The notes: generated from the letters alone by a model not told the origin. A stretch of 35,615 nt of DNA from SVTX01 sp964629615 (GCA_964629615.1 CAZVUD010000015.1:1-35615); one strand, 5' to 3'; numbered from the stretch's first letter, positions 17,501-26,771 are shown. Program-made: numbers and translations.

Positions 17501-18541
17501 ATGAACACAAAAATAATCAAGATAGATGACATACATGCCTCTTGCGATGATATTGAAGCAGGAGCTGAGATGATCAGATCGGGTGGGCTTGTCGTTATGC
17601 CGACGGAAACCGTATACGGTCTTGGCGGAAACGCATGCCTTGACAGCTCCGCCAAAAAAATATATGCGGCAAAGGGGCGTCCATCCGACAATCCGCTGAT
17701 CATACATATTGCAGAACCGAGTGACGCTGAGAAGTATGCATATACAAATGAAACATATTACGCACTTGCAAAGGCATTTATGCCCGGTCCTCTCACCGTC
17801 GTTTTAAAGAAAAAGGACATTATTCCCTTCTCGGTCACAGGCGGACTTGAGACCGTGGCTATTCGTTGCCCCTCTAATGCGATAGCTCATGAGCTTATTG
17901 CAAAAAGCGGCGTTCCGATAGCGGCACCGTCCGCAAACATCTCGGGCAGACCCTCACCCACATGCGCAGAGCACGTTATAAACGATCTTTACGGGAAGGT
18001 CGATATGATAATAGATGGCGGCGAATGTGACATTGGGCTTGAATCCACGATAGTATCTATAAATGATGATGGGTCGCTTACACTACTCAGACCCGGCGGT
18101 ATCACTTGCGACGCACTAAGCTGTGTTTGCGAGCACGTGATAATACCCGAAACCATTGAGCATTCGCTCAAGGAAAATGAACGTCCTCTCTCACCCGGAA
18201 TGAAATACAAGCATTATGCGCCGAGATCTCCCCTCATACTGCTCGACGGCACAGCTGAAAATGTGCAGGCATACTTAAAGCGTGAGGAGATGTCGCACAA
18301 AATAGCGATACTTTGCTACGACGAGGAAGTAGGGTTATTTAATAACAGCATTTTGCTTCCTGTCGGTTCGGAAAGCGATGTGCAGAGCCATGCCAAAAAG
18401 CTGTTCTCTTCCTTACGCGCATGTGATACTTACCCCGACATTGAAAAAATATACGCGCATCTGCCAAGCAAGGACGGTCTTGGGCTTGCGCTGTACAACC
18501 GCATGATACGCGCCGCGGCACACACCGTAATATCAGTGTGA
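17501..18541 (+). CDS. sua5: Threonylcarbamoyl-AMP synthase (two-domain Sua5 type)
   Basis: The enzyme makes threonylcarbamoyl-AMP from threonine, bicarbonate and ATP, the activated donor for t6A at position 37 of ANN-decoding tRNAs. The YrdC domain covers about residues 10-210, with GGLVVMPTETVYGLGGNA (28-45), the KGRPSDNPL loop (60-68), and PSANISGRPSPT. A linker (SPGMKYKHYAPRSPL) leads to the C-terminal Sua5 domain to residue 346, so this is the long form rather than short TsaC. It begins 13 bases after prfA with no obvious ribosome-binding site, suggesting coupling. The prfA-sua5 pair is common in Firmicutes. MtaB, which modifies the same t6A base, is encoded at 32825-34150. Confidence 0.95.
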   Translation: MNTKIIKIDDIHASCDDIEAGAEMIRSGGLVVMPTETVYGLGGNACLDSSAKKIYAAKGRPSDNPLIIHIAEPSDAEKYAYTNETYYALAKAFMPGPLTVVLKKKDIIPFSVTGGLETVAIRCPSNAIAHELIAKSGVPIAAPSANISGRPSPTCAEHVINDLYGKVDMIIDGGECDIGLESTIVSINDDGSLTLLRPGGITCDALSCVCEHVIIPETIEHSLKENERPLSPGMKYKHYAPRSPLILLDGTAENVQAYLKREEMSHKIAILCYDEEVGLFNNSILLPVGSESDVQSHAKKLFSSLRACDTYPDIEKIYAHLPSKDGLGLALYNRMIRAAAHTVISV

Positions 18542-18594
18542 CAAAGACAAGCGCTCTTCAATAAATGACAAATCCTTATGAAAGGCAAAAATAA

Positions 18595-20835
18595 ATGGCG
18601 AGAAAAAAGAAACAGAACGAGATCGAACAGATAGTTTATGCTCCTATAATCCCACAGCCTATCACGGAAACGATAGAAAAGAACTATATGCCATACACCA
18701 TGAGCGTTATAGTTTCAAGAGCGATCCCCGAGATCGACGGATTTAAGCCTGCACACAGAAAGATCCTGTATACCATGTACAAAATGGGATTACTTAACGG
18801 CAGACTTACAAAAAGCACCAATATCGTAGGCGCAGTTATGCAGCTGCACCCCCACGGTGACCAATCCATATACGAAACCATGGTGCGACTTACACGCGGC
18901 AATGAAACACTGCTCCACCCCTTTATCGAATCCAAGGGTACATTCGGAAAGCAGTATTCATCAAATATGAAATGTGCCGCGCCCCGTTACACCGAGGCAA
19001 AGCTTGATCCATTCAGCGCAGAGATCTTTGCGGGAATAGACAAGAATGCCGTGGATATGGTGGAGAACTATGACGGATCCATGCTGGAGCCCGTATTGCT
19101 CCCTACCACATTCCCGAATATCCTTGTATCTGCCAACAGCGGCATTGCCGTAGGTATGGCATCAGACATATGCTCATTCAATCTTTCAGAGATATGTGAC
19201 GGTACTATTGCAATACTCAAAAAGCCAGACATATCTACAGAAAAGATAATGGACATAATCAAGGCTCCCGATTTTCCGGGCGGCGGACAGATAATATACG
19301 ACCGCGATGAGATGCGCCAGATATACGAAACGGGCGACGGATCGTTTAAGATAAGGTCGAGATACACATATGACGCACATGAAAATTGCATCGACATCCT
19401 GCAGATCCCCTATTCTACCACTATAGAGCCGATACTCAACAAAATATCTGCTCTTGTGAAGGAAGGAAAGCTTAAGGAGATAGCCGATTTCAGAGATGAG
19501 ATCGACGTAAACGGATTTAAGCTCACATTGGATCTCAGACGCGGAGTTGACCCCGACAAGTTGATGCAGAAGCTTTTCAAGCTCACACCGCTTGAAAACA
19601 GCTTTAAGTGTAATTTCAACATACTCATTGATTCCACTCCCCGTCAGATGGGCGTCGTTGAGATACTCAGCGAGTGGATAGCATTCAGAATGAAATGCCT
19701 GCGCAGAGAGCTTGAATTTGATCTCAAAAAGAAAAAGGACAAGCTTCACCTTCTCATGGCACTCGGAAAGATACTCCTCGACATAGACAAGGCGATACGC
19801 ATAATACGTAAGACCGAAAAGGACGAGGATGTTATCCCCAACCTCATGAGCGGCTTTGAAATAGATGAGATACAGGCAAACTACATTGCAGACATAAAGC
19901 TCCGTAATCTCAACCGCGAGTATATACTCAACAGGATATCCGAGATCGAGGATCTGCAAAAGCAAATAGCCGAGCTGGAAGCGATAATTGCAGACGACCT
20001 TAAGCTCAAGGCACTTATAGCAAAGCAGCTGACCGAAATCAAGAAAAAATACGGCAAGCCGCGTAAGTCGCAGATAATCGGTGCTGACAACATAGAAGCC
20101 TATGTTGAAGACAATCACATTGAAAACTACCCGTGCAGACTTGTTCTTTCACGTGAAGGATATTTCAAGAAGATAACCTTCAAGTCGCTTCAGGGTAACG
20201 ATGTCCAGACCTTCAAGGATGGCGACTCCCTGCGTCAGATATTCGACGCAGAAAACAAGGATGAGATCATCTTCATTACTGATAAGGCTCAGCTTTACCG
20301 AGCAAAGGTATCGGATTTTGACAATGTCAAGGCATCCGCGATGGGAGAATACGTTCCCGTTAAGCTTTCCATGGATACAGATGAAAAGCCCGTATTTATG
20401 AATATACAGAACAGCTATCGCGAGGGATACAATTTTGTATTTATATTTGAAAACGGTAAGGGCGTACGCATACCCGAAAAGGCATATGAAACCACAGCGG
20501 TAAGGCGAAAGCTTAAAGGTGCATGCTCCTCCGCTTCACCCATAGTAGAGGTATTCTCAGAGGAGGAAAAGAAGCCGTTTGAGATAATGCTTATAAATTC
20601 AGAAAACAAAGCAATGATAATCAAGACTTCTCTTATAACCCAGAAGACCACAAGGACCGCCACAGGATCTCAGATAATGACACTCAAGGGTGATAGCAAG
20701 GTAACGCGTACACTCTCGGATTTTGAATCTGTTTTTGAAAACACCAAGGGATACAGAAAGATCAAGCTTCCCGCTACCCCTGTAGCGCTTTCAGATGCCG
20801 ACTTAAGATCTCAAGCTATGAAAAACGAAAATTGA
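18595..20835 (+). CDS. Type IIA DNA topoisomerase A subunit (GyrA/ParC family)
   Basis: The 746-residue protein has the breakage-reunion core. It includes MSVIVSRAIPEIDGFKPAHR, the winged helix with GAVMQLHPHGDQSIYET, and the active tyrosine Y132 preceded by R131 in AAPRYTEAKL. The tower and coiled-coil follow (about 350-480), then a shortened beta-pinwheel region from about 500. No GyrA-box (QRRGGKG-like) is visible in the tail, so it resembles ParC or a divergent GyrA; I leave the symbol blank. It differs from E. coli GyrA in two places: IP-EIDG lacks one residue of the usual PDVRDG stretch, and Q90 stands at the Ser83 position with E94 at the Asp87 position. No B-subunit gene is adjacent. 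The start at 18595 has AAAGG upstream. Confidence 0.9.
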   Translation: MARKKKQNEIEQIVYAPIIPQPITETIEKNYMPYTMSVIVSRAIPEIDGFKPAHRKILYTMYKMGLLNGRLTKSTNIVGAVMQLHPHGDQSIYETMVRLTRGNETLLHPFIESKGTFGKQYSSNMKCAAPRYTEAKLDPFSAEIFAGIDKNAVDMVENYDGSMLEPVLLPTTFPNILVSANSGIAVGMASDICSFNLSEICDGTIAILKKPDISTEKIMDIIKAPDFPGGGQIIYDRDEMRQIYETGDGSFKIRSRYTYDAHENCIDILQIPYSTTIEPILNKISALVKEGKLKEIADFRDEIDVNGFKLTLDLRRGVDPDKLMQKLFKLTPLENSFKCNFNILIDSTPRQMGVVEILSEWIAFRMKCLRRELEFDLKKKKDKLHLLMALGKILLDIDKAIRIIRKTEKDEDVIPNLMSGFEIDEIQANYIADIKLRNLNREYILNRISEIEDLQKQIAELEAIIADDLKLKALIAKQLTEIKKKYGKPRKSQIIGADNIEAYVEDNHIENYPCRLVLSREGYFKKITFKSLQGNDVQTFKDGDSLRQIFDAENKDEIIFITDKAQLYRAKVSDFDNVKASAMGEYVPVKLSMDTDEKPVFMNIQNSYREGYNFVFIFENGKGVRIPEKAYETTAVRRKLKGACSSASPIVEVFSEEEKKPFEIMLINSENKAMIIKTSLITQKTTRTATGSQIMTLKGDSKVTRTLSDFESVFENTKGYRKIKLPATPVALSDADLRSQAMKNEN

Positions 20836-20862
20836 TCATGATATTTTGAAAGGAATATGATT

Positions 20863-20967
20863 ATGAGCAAGCAGAATAAAAAAACTCTTATTTTGGTATT
20901 GTGCATCGTGCTTATCGCATTTATGGTCATTGGACCTGTTGCGGGCATTATCTCTTCAATACTCTGA
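20863..20967 (+). CDS. 34-residue single-span membrane microprotein
   Basis: A short frame begins at the ATG at 20863, nine bases after AAAGGA, and ends with TGA at 20965-20967. The product is a basic head (MSKQNKK) followed by one hydrophobic stretch of about 25 residues that contains a Gly-Pro and ends SSIL. This is a normal layout for a single membrane span with the N-terminus inside. It lies 27 bases behind the topoisomerase gene and right before the shared terminator, so it would be co-transcribed. An in-frame ATG at 20857 is too close to the ribosome-binding site to be preferred. I do not recognise a family; small clostridial membrane peptides of similar size exist (DUF4044 is one comparison). 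Confidence 0.6.
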   Translation: MSKQNKKTLILVLCIVLIAFMVIGPVAGIISSIL

Positions 20968-20973
20968 TAAGCA

Positions 20974-21020
20974 AAAAGGATCAAAAAACGAAGCATCACG
21001 CTTCGTTTTTTGATCCTTTT
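20974..21020. terminator. Bidirectional intrinsic terminator between convergent operons
   Basis: A perfect 21-bp inverted repeat (20974-20994 with 21000-21020) closes a five-base loop. The GC-containing core ACGAAGC/GCTTCGT is flanked by A6 and T6, so either strand gives a hairpin followed by T residues. It serves the topoisomerase/microprotein end on the plus strand and the DUF2974 gene on the minus strand. Confidence 0.93.
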
Positions 21021-21045
21021 ATTACAACTAAAATATGTAAAGCGG

Positions 21046-22200
21046 CTATTTTTCATCGCCGTTTTTTTCATTTGTGTCTATATTTGCGGCAGGATCCGAG
21101 TCACTGCCGTCCTTTTCGTCGCTTTCTTTGTATATTTCTATCATCTTGAATGCTATTCCGAACATAAGCTCCTTTTCTTCCCTGCTTATTCCGTTCAGAT
21201 TTCTGATGAACAAGCGCAAGGTCTTGAGCTTATTTCCCGATGCCTGCGAAATGGTATCTATACCAGCTCTTGCAACACAATCAAAGAATATATCCGTGAA
21301 TTTCTGCTTTTCCTCATTGGTCATGCGCGACATTACCGCATTGAAGCTGCTGTGATATCGCTCAATGCGCGGAGTAAGCCCGACATGCTTTTTAAAGTGG
21401 GGACCGTCAAGCTCCCATGAATAAAGATCGTGCTGATACGGACCCTTATAGCTGCTGTTTACAACCTTGAACTTGCCGCCGTTGAACATAGTTCCCACAA
21501 GTGATGACTGCGGTATGATATTTTCCATTTTCTGCGACATATCTTCGTATTCGCGCGAAAGTACAAATTCACCCGAGTGCCCCGGACCGTCAAAATTATA
21601 TACCTTTGCTATCCTGTCGGATATTTCCACAGAACGGACCGCGGCATATACCGCAAGATTTCCTCCCTTGGAGTGACCGCAAATATATATTGGTGAATTC
21701 GGATATTTGTCCGCTATTTTCAAAAGATAGTCAACAGCCTTCTTCTGCGACGGGATCTCCTGCATAAATGTAAGATTGAAGTCCTCTCTCCAACCTGTTA
21801 CGGTGTCATCCGTACCTCTGAATGCCACTACCTTGCATCCGTCGTCAAGATGGAATGTCATAGCCGAAAACTGATAACACTCTTCAAGGTTTACATCATT
21901 TACAAAATCCGAGATCATTATGTTTGCAAACCTATCTGTATCTATCATCTCGCCTATCATGCGAATTATCTTTTCTATTGGAAATATGACACCCATTTTT
22001 GTGCCCGTATCTGTATTCAGATCAAGATAGCTCTCAAATACGTATTTCAAATTTTCAGGCTGATCCAATTCCCCGTCGCAAAGAGCTATATCATAATCTA
22101 AATAGGACGACATTGCAAATACAGCACCGTCTATCTCACACATGGGCGAGGCGGCAAAGCTGAGATCGCCTCTCCATTTTAAATAATCAAATATATCCAT
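21046..22200 (-). CDS. DUF2974 alpha/beta-hydrolase (Mbeg1-like)
   Basis: The 384-residue protein has the serine-hydrolase elbow GHSKGGNLAVYAA with nucleophile S177, preceded by VVAFRGTDDTVTGWREDF (124-141), the typical DUF2974 strand and loop. A later NFDGPGHSGEF segment and a histidine in the last third could complete the triad. Family knowledge: DUF2974 proteins look like lipases or esterases, but their substrates are not established. No signal peptide is visible. The C-terminus is acidic and polar (about 350-384) and probably disordered. The ATG at 22200 follows AGGAGAGG. It is the last gene of the dxs-mutS2-glmM group, 36 bases after glmM, and ends at the bidirectional terminator. Confidence 0.88.
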   Translation of the reverse strand: MDIFDYLKWRGDLSFAASPMCEIDGAVFAMSSYLDYDIALCDGELDQPENLKYVFESYLDLNTDTGTKMGVIFPIEKIIRMIGEMIDTDRFANIMISDFVNDVNLEECYQFSAMTFHLDDGCKVVAFRGTDDTVTGWREDFNLTFMQEIPSQKKAVDYLLKIADKYPNSPIYICGHSKGGNLAVYAAVRSVEISDRIAKVYNFDGPGHSGEFVLSREYEDMSQKMENIIPQSSLVGTMFNGGKFKVVNSSYKGPYQHDLYSWELDGPHFKKHVGLTPRIERYHSSFNAVMSRMTNEEKQKFTDIFFDCVARAGIDTISQASGNKLKTLRLFIRNLNGISREEKELMFGIAFKMIEIYKESDEKDGSDSDPAANIDTNEKNGDEK

Positions 22201-22236
22201 ATCCTCTCCTATAATAAGGATCTGTTAAAGCGGCGA

Positions 22237-23595
22237 TCAGAGCGCATAATCTCCGGCAATGATAGCATCCACAACGCGCTTGTTGCACTCATCGCAAAGC
22301 TCCAGAGTTTCTGCCTCTGTCATGACACGTATCACCGGCTCTGTTCCCGACGCACGCAAAAGCATCCTTCCGTTTCCGCAGAGCAGCTTTTCTGATTCTG
22401 AGAGTGCCGCTCTGACATTACTGTCCTCCATAACCGCTCTCTTATCCTTTACCTTAACATTCAAGAGCCTTTGCGGATAAAGCACGCAGGGCTCGGCAAG
22501 CCTTGAAAGAGTCGTTTTTGTAGCCTTTATGACCTCCATTATCTTAAGGCTGGTAAGTATTCCGTCACCCGTTGAGGCGTATTGGCTGAATATGATGTGA
22601 CCCGACTGCTCTCCGCCTATGCAGTTATTATGCGCTGACATATAATCATGCACATTCTTATCTCCTACAGCGGTCTGTGCATAGTCGATACCAAGCTCAT
22701 CAAGTGCCTTGAACAATCCGCAGTTAGACATGACAGTTGCAACTACGGTATTATTGACAAGCTCTCCATGCTCCTTGAGATACTTTGCATATATATACAT
22801 TATCTTGTCGCCGTCACATACCTGACCCTTCTCATCCACACACAGACATCTGTCGGCATCTCCGTCATACGCAAATCCGACATCCATACCGTTTTCAACA
22901 ACATATTTTGCAAGTCCTTCAATATGAGTGCTTCCTGCATTTTCATTTATATTTGTTCCGTCAGGATCTGCATTTATGACATATGTTTTAGCTCCAAGTG
23001 CATCAAAAACGCTTTTGGCAATATTCCAAGCACTTCCGTTAGCGCAGTCAAGCGCGACCTTCATACCCTTAAATGAGTATAGTCCAAGCGATATGAGATA
23101 GCCTATATATCTGTTTCTGCCTGCAACATAATCCACAGTCTTGCCTATTTCATCCTTGATCGCAAGCGGCAATTCACCGCTCTTTCCGTCAAGATAATCC
23201 TCTATAAGATCAATAACATAGTCATCCATCTTTTCTCCCTGAGAATTGATGAGCTTTATGCCGTTATCGTAATAAGGATTGTGACTTGCGGATATCATGA
23301 TACCGCAATCAAATCCGTCGATCTTTGCAATATATGCAACAGACGGCGTTGTAGTAACATGCATAAGACACGCATCCGCACCTGATGCTGTTATTCCTGC
23401 AGAAAGAGCATACTCAAACATATAGGATGAAAGCCTTGTATCCTTTCCTATAAGTATTTTTGCCCTATCGCACGGGTCTGTATGCTGTTGATTATAATAC
23501 CAACCGATAAATCTGCCGACCTTATATGCATGCTCGACCGTAAGTACTACATTGGCTTCGCCTCTGAACCCGTCTGTTCCGAAATACCTTTCCAT
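22237..23595 (-). CDS. glmM: Phosphoglucosamine mutase
   Basis: GlmM converts glucosamine-6-phosphate to glucosamine-1-phosphate for UDP-GlcNAc and hence peptidoglycan. The 452-residue product starts MERYFGTDGFRGEANVVLT, has the phosphoserine loop ISASHNPYYDNG with S104, the metal loop YDGDADRC, and the sugar-binding loop GGEQSGHIIFSQYASTGDG, whose form is that of GlmM rather than phosphomannomutase. The C-terminal phosphate loop is LLRASGTEPVIRVM. The frame is open further upstream into the previous gene, but the ATG at 23595 has a G-rich ribosome-binding site and begins at the family N-terminus. It lies 22 bases after the beta-helix gene, which probably acts in the same pathway. Confidence 0.96.
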   Translation of the reverse strand: MERYFGTDGFRGEANVVLTVEHAYKVGRFIGWYYNQQHTDPCDRAKILIGKDTRLSSYMFEYALSAGITASGADACLMHVTTTPSVAYIAKIDGFDCGIMISASHNPYYDNGIKLINSQGEKMDDYVIDLIEDYLDGKSGELPLAIKDEIGKTVDYVAGRNRYIGYLISLGLYSFKGMKVALDCANGSAWNIAKSVFDALGAKTYVINADPDGTNINENAGSTHIEGLAKYVVENGMDVGFAYDGDADRCLCVDEKGQVCDGDKIMYIYAKYLKEHGELVNNTVVATVMSNCGLFKALDELGIDYAQTAVGDKNVHDYMSAHNNCIGGEQSGHIIFSQYASTGDGILTSLKIMEVIKATKTTLSRLAEPCVLYPQRLLNVKVKDKRAVMEDSNVRAALSESEKLLCGNGRMLLRASGTEPVIRVMTEAETLELCDECNKRVVDAIIAGDYAL

Positions 23596-23617
23596 TATTT
23601 CCCCCGTATGAAATGTA

Positions 23618-24301
23618 TTATTTTTTGGCAACGATATCGCCATTATTTTTAAATATGCTGTTTTCAGGCACGACACCTCTTACACAGCTCGTCGGATAAA
23701 CGCTTGAATTTTTTCCTATGACAGTTCCGGGATTCAAAACCGCATTGCAGCCTATCTCCGCATGATCTCCAAGTGCCGCTCCGACCTTCTTTCTCTGCGT
23801 ATCTATCACTATCCCCGTTTCTCTGCTTTTGACACAGACATGACCCTTATCCGATCTTACATTGCTCGTTATAGAGCCTGCCCCCATGTGCGCCTTATAT
23901 CCGAGGATACTGTCTCCGACATAGTTATAATGAGGCACCTGCACTCCGTCAAACAGTATGGAGTTTTTGATCTCTGCGGAATTACCGATAACACAGCCGT
24001 CGCCTATAAGTGCACAGGATCTGATATATGCGCAATGGCGCACCTCGCTCTTATGCCCGATTATGCAGGGCGCTCCGATATATGCACTGCCCTGAACAGA
24101 TGCATCCTTTGCGATCCACACATTTTCACTGACTTCATCAAATTCATCAGGGTCAAGTGTTCGTCCGAGCTTTATTATCATATCGCTTATTCCCGACAAT
24201 GCCTCCCACGGATAGACAAATCCTTTTAAATATTCGTCTGCTCTTGTGTGCGCAAGGTCAAAAAGCTCGCAGATCATCGCTTCCTTTATAACTGCATCCA
24301 T
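23618..24301 (-). CDS. Left-handed beta-helix (hexapeptide repeat) protein, GlmU acetyltransferase-like
   Basis: The 227-residue protein has an alpha-helical lead of about 50 residues, then hexapeptide repeats forming a left-handed beta-helix: VWIAKDASVQGSAYIGAPCI, IGDGCVIGNSAEIKNSILFD, VGDSILGYKAHMGAGSITSN. The last is close to the GlmU acetyltransferase loop that holds LG..A.IGAG. It lacks the N-terminal nucleotidyltransferase domain of GlmU. Such proteins in clostridia are often labelled UDP-GlcNAc pyrophosphorylase-related. Its place directly before glmM supports a role in amino-sugar nucleotide synthesis, for instance acetylation of glucosamine-1-phosphate, but this is inference. The ATG at 24301 has GGAAG some 13 bases upstream, and the gene begins 32 bases after mutS2. 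Confidence 0.82.
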   Translation of the reverse strand: MDAVIKEAMICELFDLAHTRADEYLKGFVYPWEALSGISDMIIKLGRTLDPDEFDEVSENVWIAKDASVQGSAYIGAPCIIGHKSEVRHCAYIRSCALIGDGCVIGNSAEIKNSILFDGVQVPHYNYVGDSILGYKAHMGAGSITSNVRSDKGHVCVKSRETGIVIDTQRKKVGAALGDHAEIGCNAVLNPGTVIGKNSSVYPTSCVRGVVPENSIFKNNGDIVAKK

Positions 24302-24333
24302 AATATGATATGCTTCCTTTCAAAATGCTGATA

Positions 24334-26721
24334 TTATTTGAGATCGACGATAGTCACACCGCCGTCGCCCTCACCGAATTGCCCGATGCGGAAGGATGCT
24401 ATCCTTCTGTCACCCTTAAGGAACTTCCAAAGGGCATTTTTAAGTGCACCTGTGCCTTTACCGTGAATGAGCCTAATGCGCGAAAAGCCTGCAAGCATTG
24501 CTTCATCGATATATTTATCAACTGCAAACCACGCCTCATCGCCGTTCATTCCGCGGAGATCTATCTCATCCTTAAATGAAGTCGATCTTTTTACCGTATA
24601 GTTTGATGCCTTTATCTTCTTGTCGCCGCATATGACCGTAGGTGATGTGTCCTTGAGCCTCAGATCCTTGACCTTGACTCTTGTCTGCAATATACCTGCC
24701 TGAACCCTTACATTTCCTGACTTATCGGGATCTTCAAGCAATATAGCATCGCTTCCGATGCTCATTATAGTCACCTCATCGCCCTTTTTAAGCGGTCTTG
24801 GGAGCACATATCCTTCGTCCTTTTTTTCTTCTACGGGATCATAGCTGTCTTCATCCTGACGCACACGATCTCTGACAGCACGTCTTGCACGCGCGATCTC
24901 ATCTCCGAGATGCTCGCTGTCACGCGCCTTCTTCACCTTATCCATCTGCTCAAGTATAAAGTCACTTGAAAGCTTGGCGGAACGCACCATGGCGTATGCC
25001 TTTTCCTTGGCTTTTTCAAGCTCGCGGCGCGATTCTTCAACGCGCTTTTTTATCTCTGCCTCAGACTGAGTTTTAAAGCGCTCATAATCTATCCTCATCT
25101 GCTCCGCAAGAGCCTTTTGCTTTTCCATCTCCACGCGGTTCTTCTCAAGCTGACCGATGATATCCTCAAATTTTCTGTCATCAGAGCTTATGTGCTCATT
25201 TGCGCGCGCGATGATCTCCTCTGAAAGTCCGAGCCTTGCAGATATGGCAAATGCATTAGATTTACCGGGAGTACCGATGCAAAGCTTATATGTGGGCTTA
25301 AGAGTCTGAACATCAAATTCGCATGAGGCGTTACAAACACCTTGTGTATCAAGAGCATATGCTTTGAGCTCCACATAATGCGTCGTTGCCGCGCACATAG
25401 CGCCCCTCTCACGCACGCTCTCAATTATAGATACCGCAAGAGCCGCTCCTTCAATAGGATCGGTTCCAACGCCAAGCTCATCAAAAAGCACAAGTGAGCC
25501 TTTGCCTATCTTATCCATAAAGGATACTATATTTACCATATGTGCCGAGAATGTGGAAAGTGACTGCTCTATGCTCTGTTCATCTCCGATATCCACATAT
25601 ATACTGTCAAATATGCAAATACCCGAGCCTTCATCTGCAGGAATATGCAAGCCCGACTGCGCCATAAGTGCAAACAGACCGAGTGTCTTTAACGTTACAG
25701 TTTTTCCTCCCGTATTCGGTCCTGTTATTATCATAGTGTCATATCCGTCGCCAAGCGACACACTTATAGGCACTACCTTGTCTTTTTCTATAAGAGGATG
25801 TCTTGCCCTTTTAAGATCTATCTCGCGGTCTGACAATATCGTTGGCGACACTGCATCCATTGACATGGAAAGCGCGGCACATGCAAACGCAAAAGCAAGC
25901 TCATTTATGTTCATATAATCAAGAAGTATCGCGCTTAAGCGCTCAGATACCTCACACGAGAGCTTTGAAAGAATGCGCTCTATCTCATGCTCCTCCTTTG
26001 ATCTAAGCACCCTCAGCTCGTTGTTTGCCTCTACGACCTGCATCGGCTCGACGAATATGGTAGCTCCCGACGATGATGTATCGTGTATAAGTCCCTTTAC
26101 GTCATTCTTATGCTCTGCCTTTACGGGAACGACATATCTTCCATTCCTTTGAGTAACTATATTCTCCTGCAAAAATTTACTGTGAGGACCGCCCTGCACA
26201 TATCTTTGCAATGAATCCTTAATTCTGTTATTGGTGTTTTTTATCTGTCTGCGGATATTTGCAAGCTCGCTTGATGCCTCGTCGGCTATAAGCTCCTCGG
26301 ATATTATGGATCTGTATATCTTATCCTCAAGCGTGCGATCGGGTATGAGCCTGTCGAACACCTCATCAAGAGATGTATCAAACAAATGATTTCCGTAGCA
26401 ATAGTCCAAAAGCCCCCTTGCCGTACGCAAAACGAGTGCCACATCAAGAAGCTCACGGGGATTTAAGGTAGCACCCTTATCCGCTCTTTCGCAAGCCTCA
26501 CCTATATCTCTTATGCCTCCAAACGAGGGCATGCCCTTGCTTTCACAAAGGCGCCTTGCATCAGTCGTTTTTTTCTGGCGCATTATAACTATATCCGTAT
26601 CCTCTGACGGAAGCAGAGTCATAGCGGTATTTTTTGCGCCCTCGGTCTGTGCGTACAAAGCGAGCATTTCTTTTATCTTATCAAACTCAAGTGATATCAG
26701 ACTTCTGTATTCAAACGGCAA
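24334..26721 (-). CDS. mutS2: MutS2 ATPase/Smr-domain protein
   Basis: The 795-residue protein lacks the MutS mismatch-recognition domain. It has the core and clamp (about 1-300), an ABC-type ATPase with Walker A GPNTGGKT (334-341) and the LFDELGVGTDPIEGAALA Walker B/D-loop region, a long coiled coil (about 505-610, rich in Glu, Lys and Arg), and a C-terminal Smr domain (IDLRGMNGDEA, later HGKGTGALKNAL). Family knowledge: MutS2 suppresses recombination in some bacteria, and in Bacillus it acts on collided ribosomes as a quality-control factor. The start is TTG at 26721, ten bases after AAGGAGG; this gives the conserved short N-terminus. It is 50 bases behind dxs. Confidence 0.95.
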   Translation of the reverse strand: MPFEYRSLISLEFDKIKEMLALYAQTEGAKNTAMTLLPSEDTDIVIMRQKKTTDARRLCESKGMPSFGGIRDIGEACERADKGATLNPRELLDVALVLRTARGLLDYCYGNHLFDTSLDEVFDRLIPDRTLEDKIYRSIISEELIADEASSELANIRRQIKNTNNRIKDSLQRYVQGGPHSKFLQENIVTQRNGRYVVPVKAEHKNDVKGLIHDTSSSGATIFVEPMQVVEANNELRVLRSKEEHEIERILSKLSCEVSERLSAILLDYMNINELAFAFACAALSMSMDAVSPTILSDREIDLKRARHPLIEKDKVVPISVSLGDGYDTMIITGPNTGGKTVTLKTLGLFALMAQSGLHIPADEGSGICIFDSIYVDIGDEQSIEQSLSTFSAHMVNIVSFMDKIGKGSLVLFDELGVGTDPIEGAALAVSIIESVRERGAMCAATTHYVELKAYALDTQGVCNASCEFDVQTLKPTYKLCIGTPGKSNAFAISARLGLSEEIIARANEHISSDDRKFEDIIGQLEKNRVEMEKQKALAEQMRIDYERFKTQSEAEIKKRVEESRRELEKAKEKAYAMVRSAKLSSDFILEQMDKVKKARDSEHLGDEIARARRAVRDRVRQDEDSYDPVEEKKDEGYVLPRPLKKGDEVTIMSIGSDAILLEDPDKSGNVRVQAGILQTRVKVKDLRLKDTSPTVICGDKKIKASNYTVKRSTSFKDEIDLRGMNGDEAWFAVDKYIDEAMLAGFSRIRLIHGKGTGALKNALWKFLKGDRRIASFRIGQFGEGDGGVTIVDLK

Positions 26722-26771
26722 TCCTTCAGCACCTCCTTATGTTATCTGTTTTATTTGACATGTAAAGTATT

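Noticed and set aside
19186..20118. Long open frame (310 codons) on the minus strand opposite the topoisomerase gene
   Set aside because: No ribosome-binding site, a low-complexity product rich in Leu, Tyr and Val, and complete overlap with a well-supported gene; it is a by-product of that gene's codon use.
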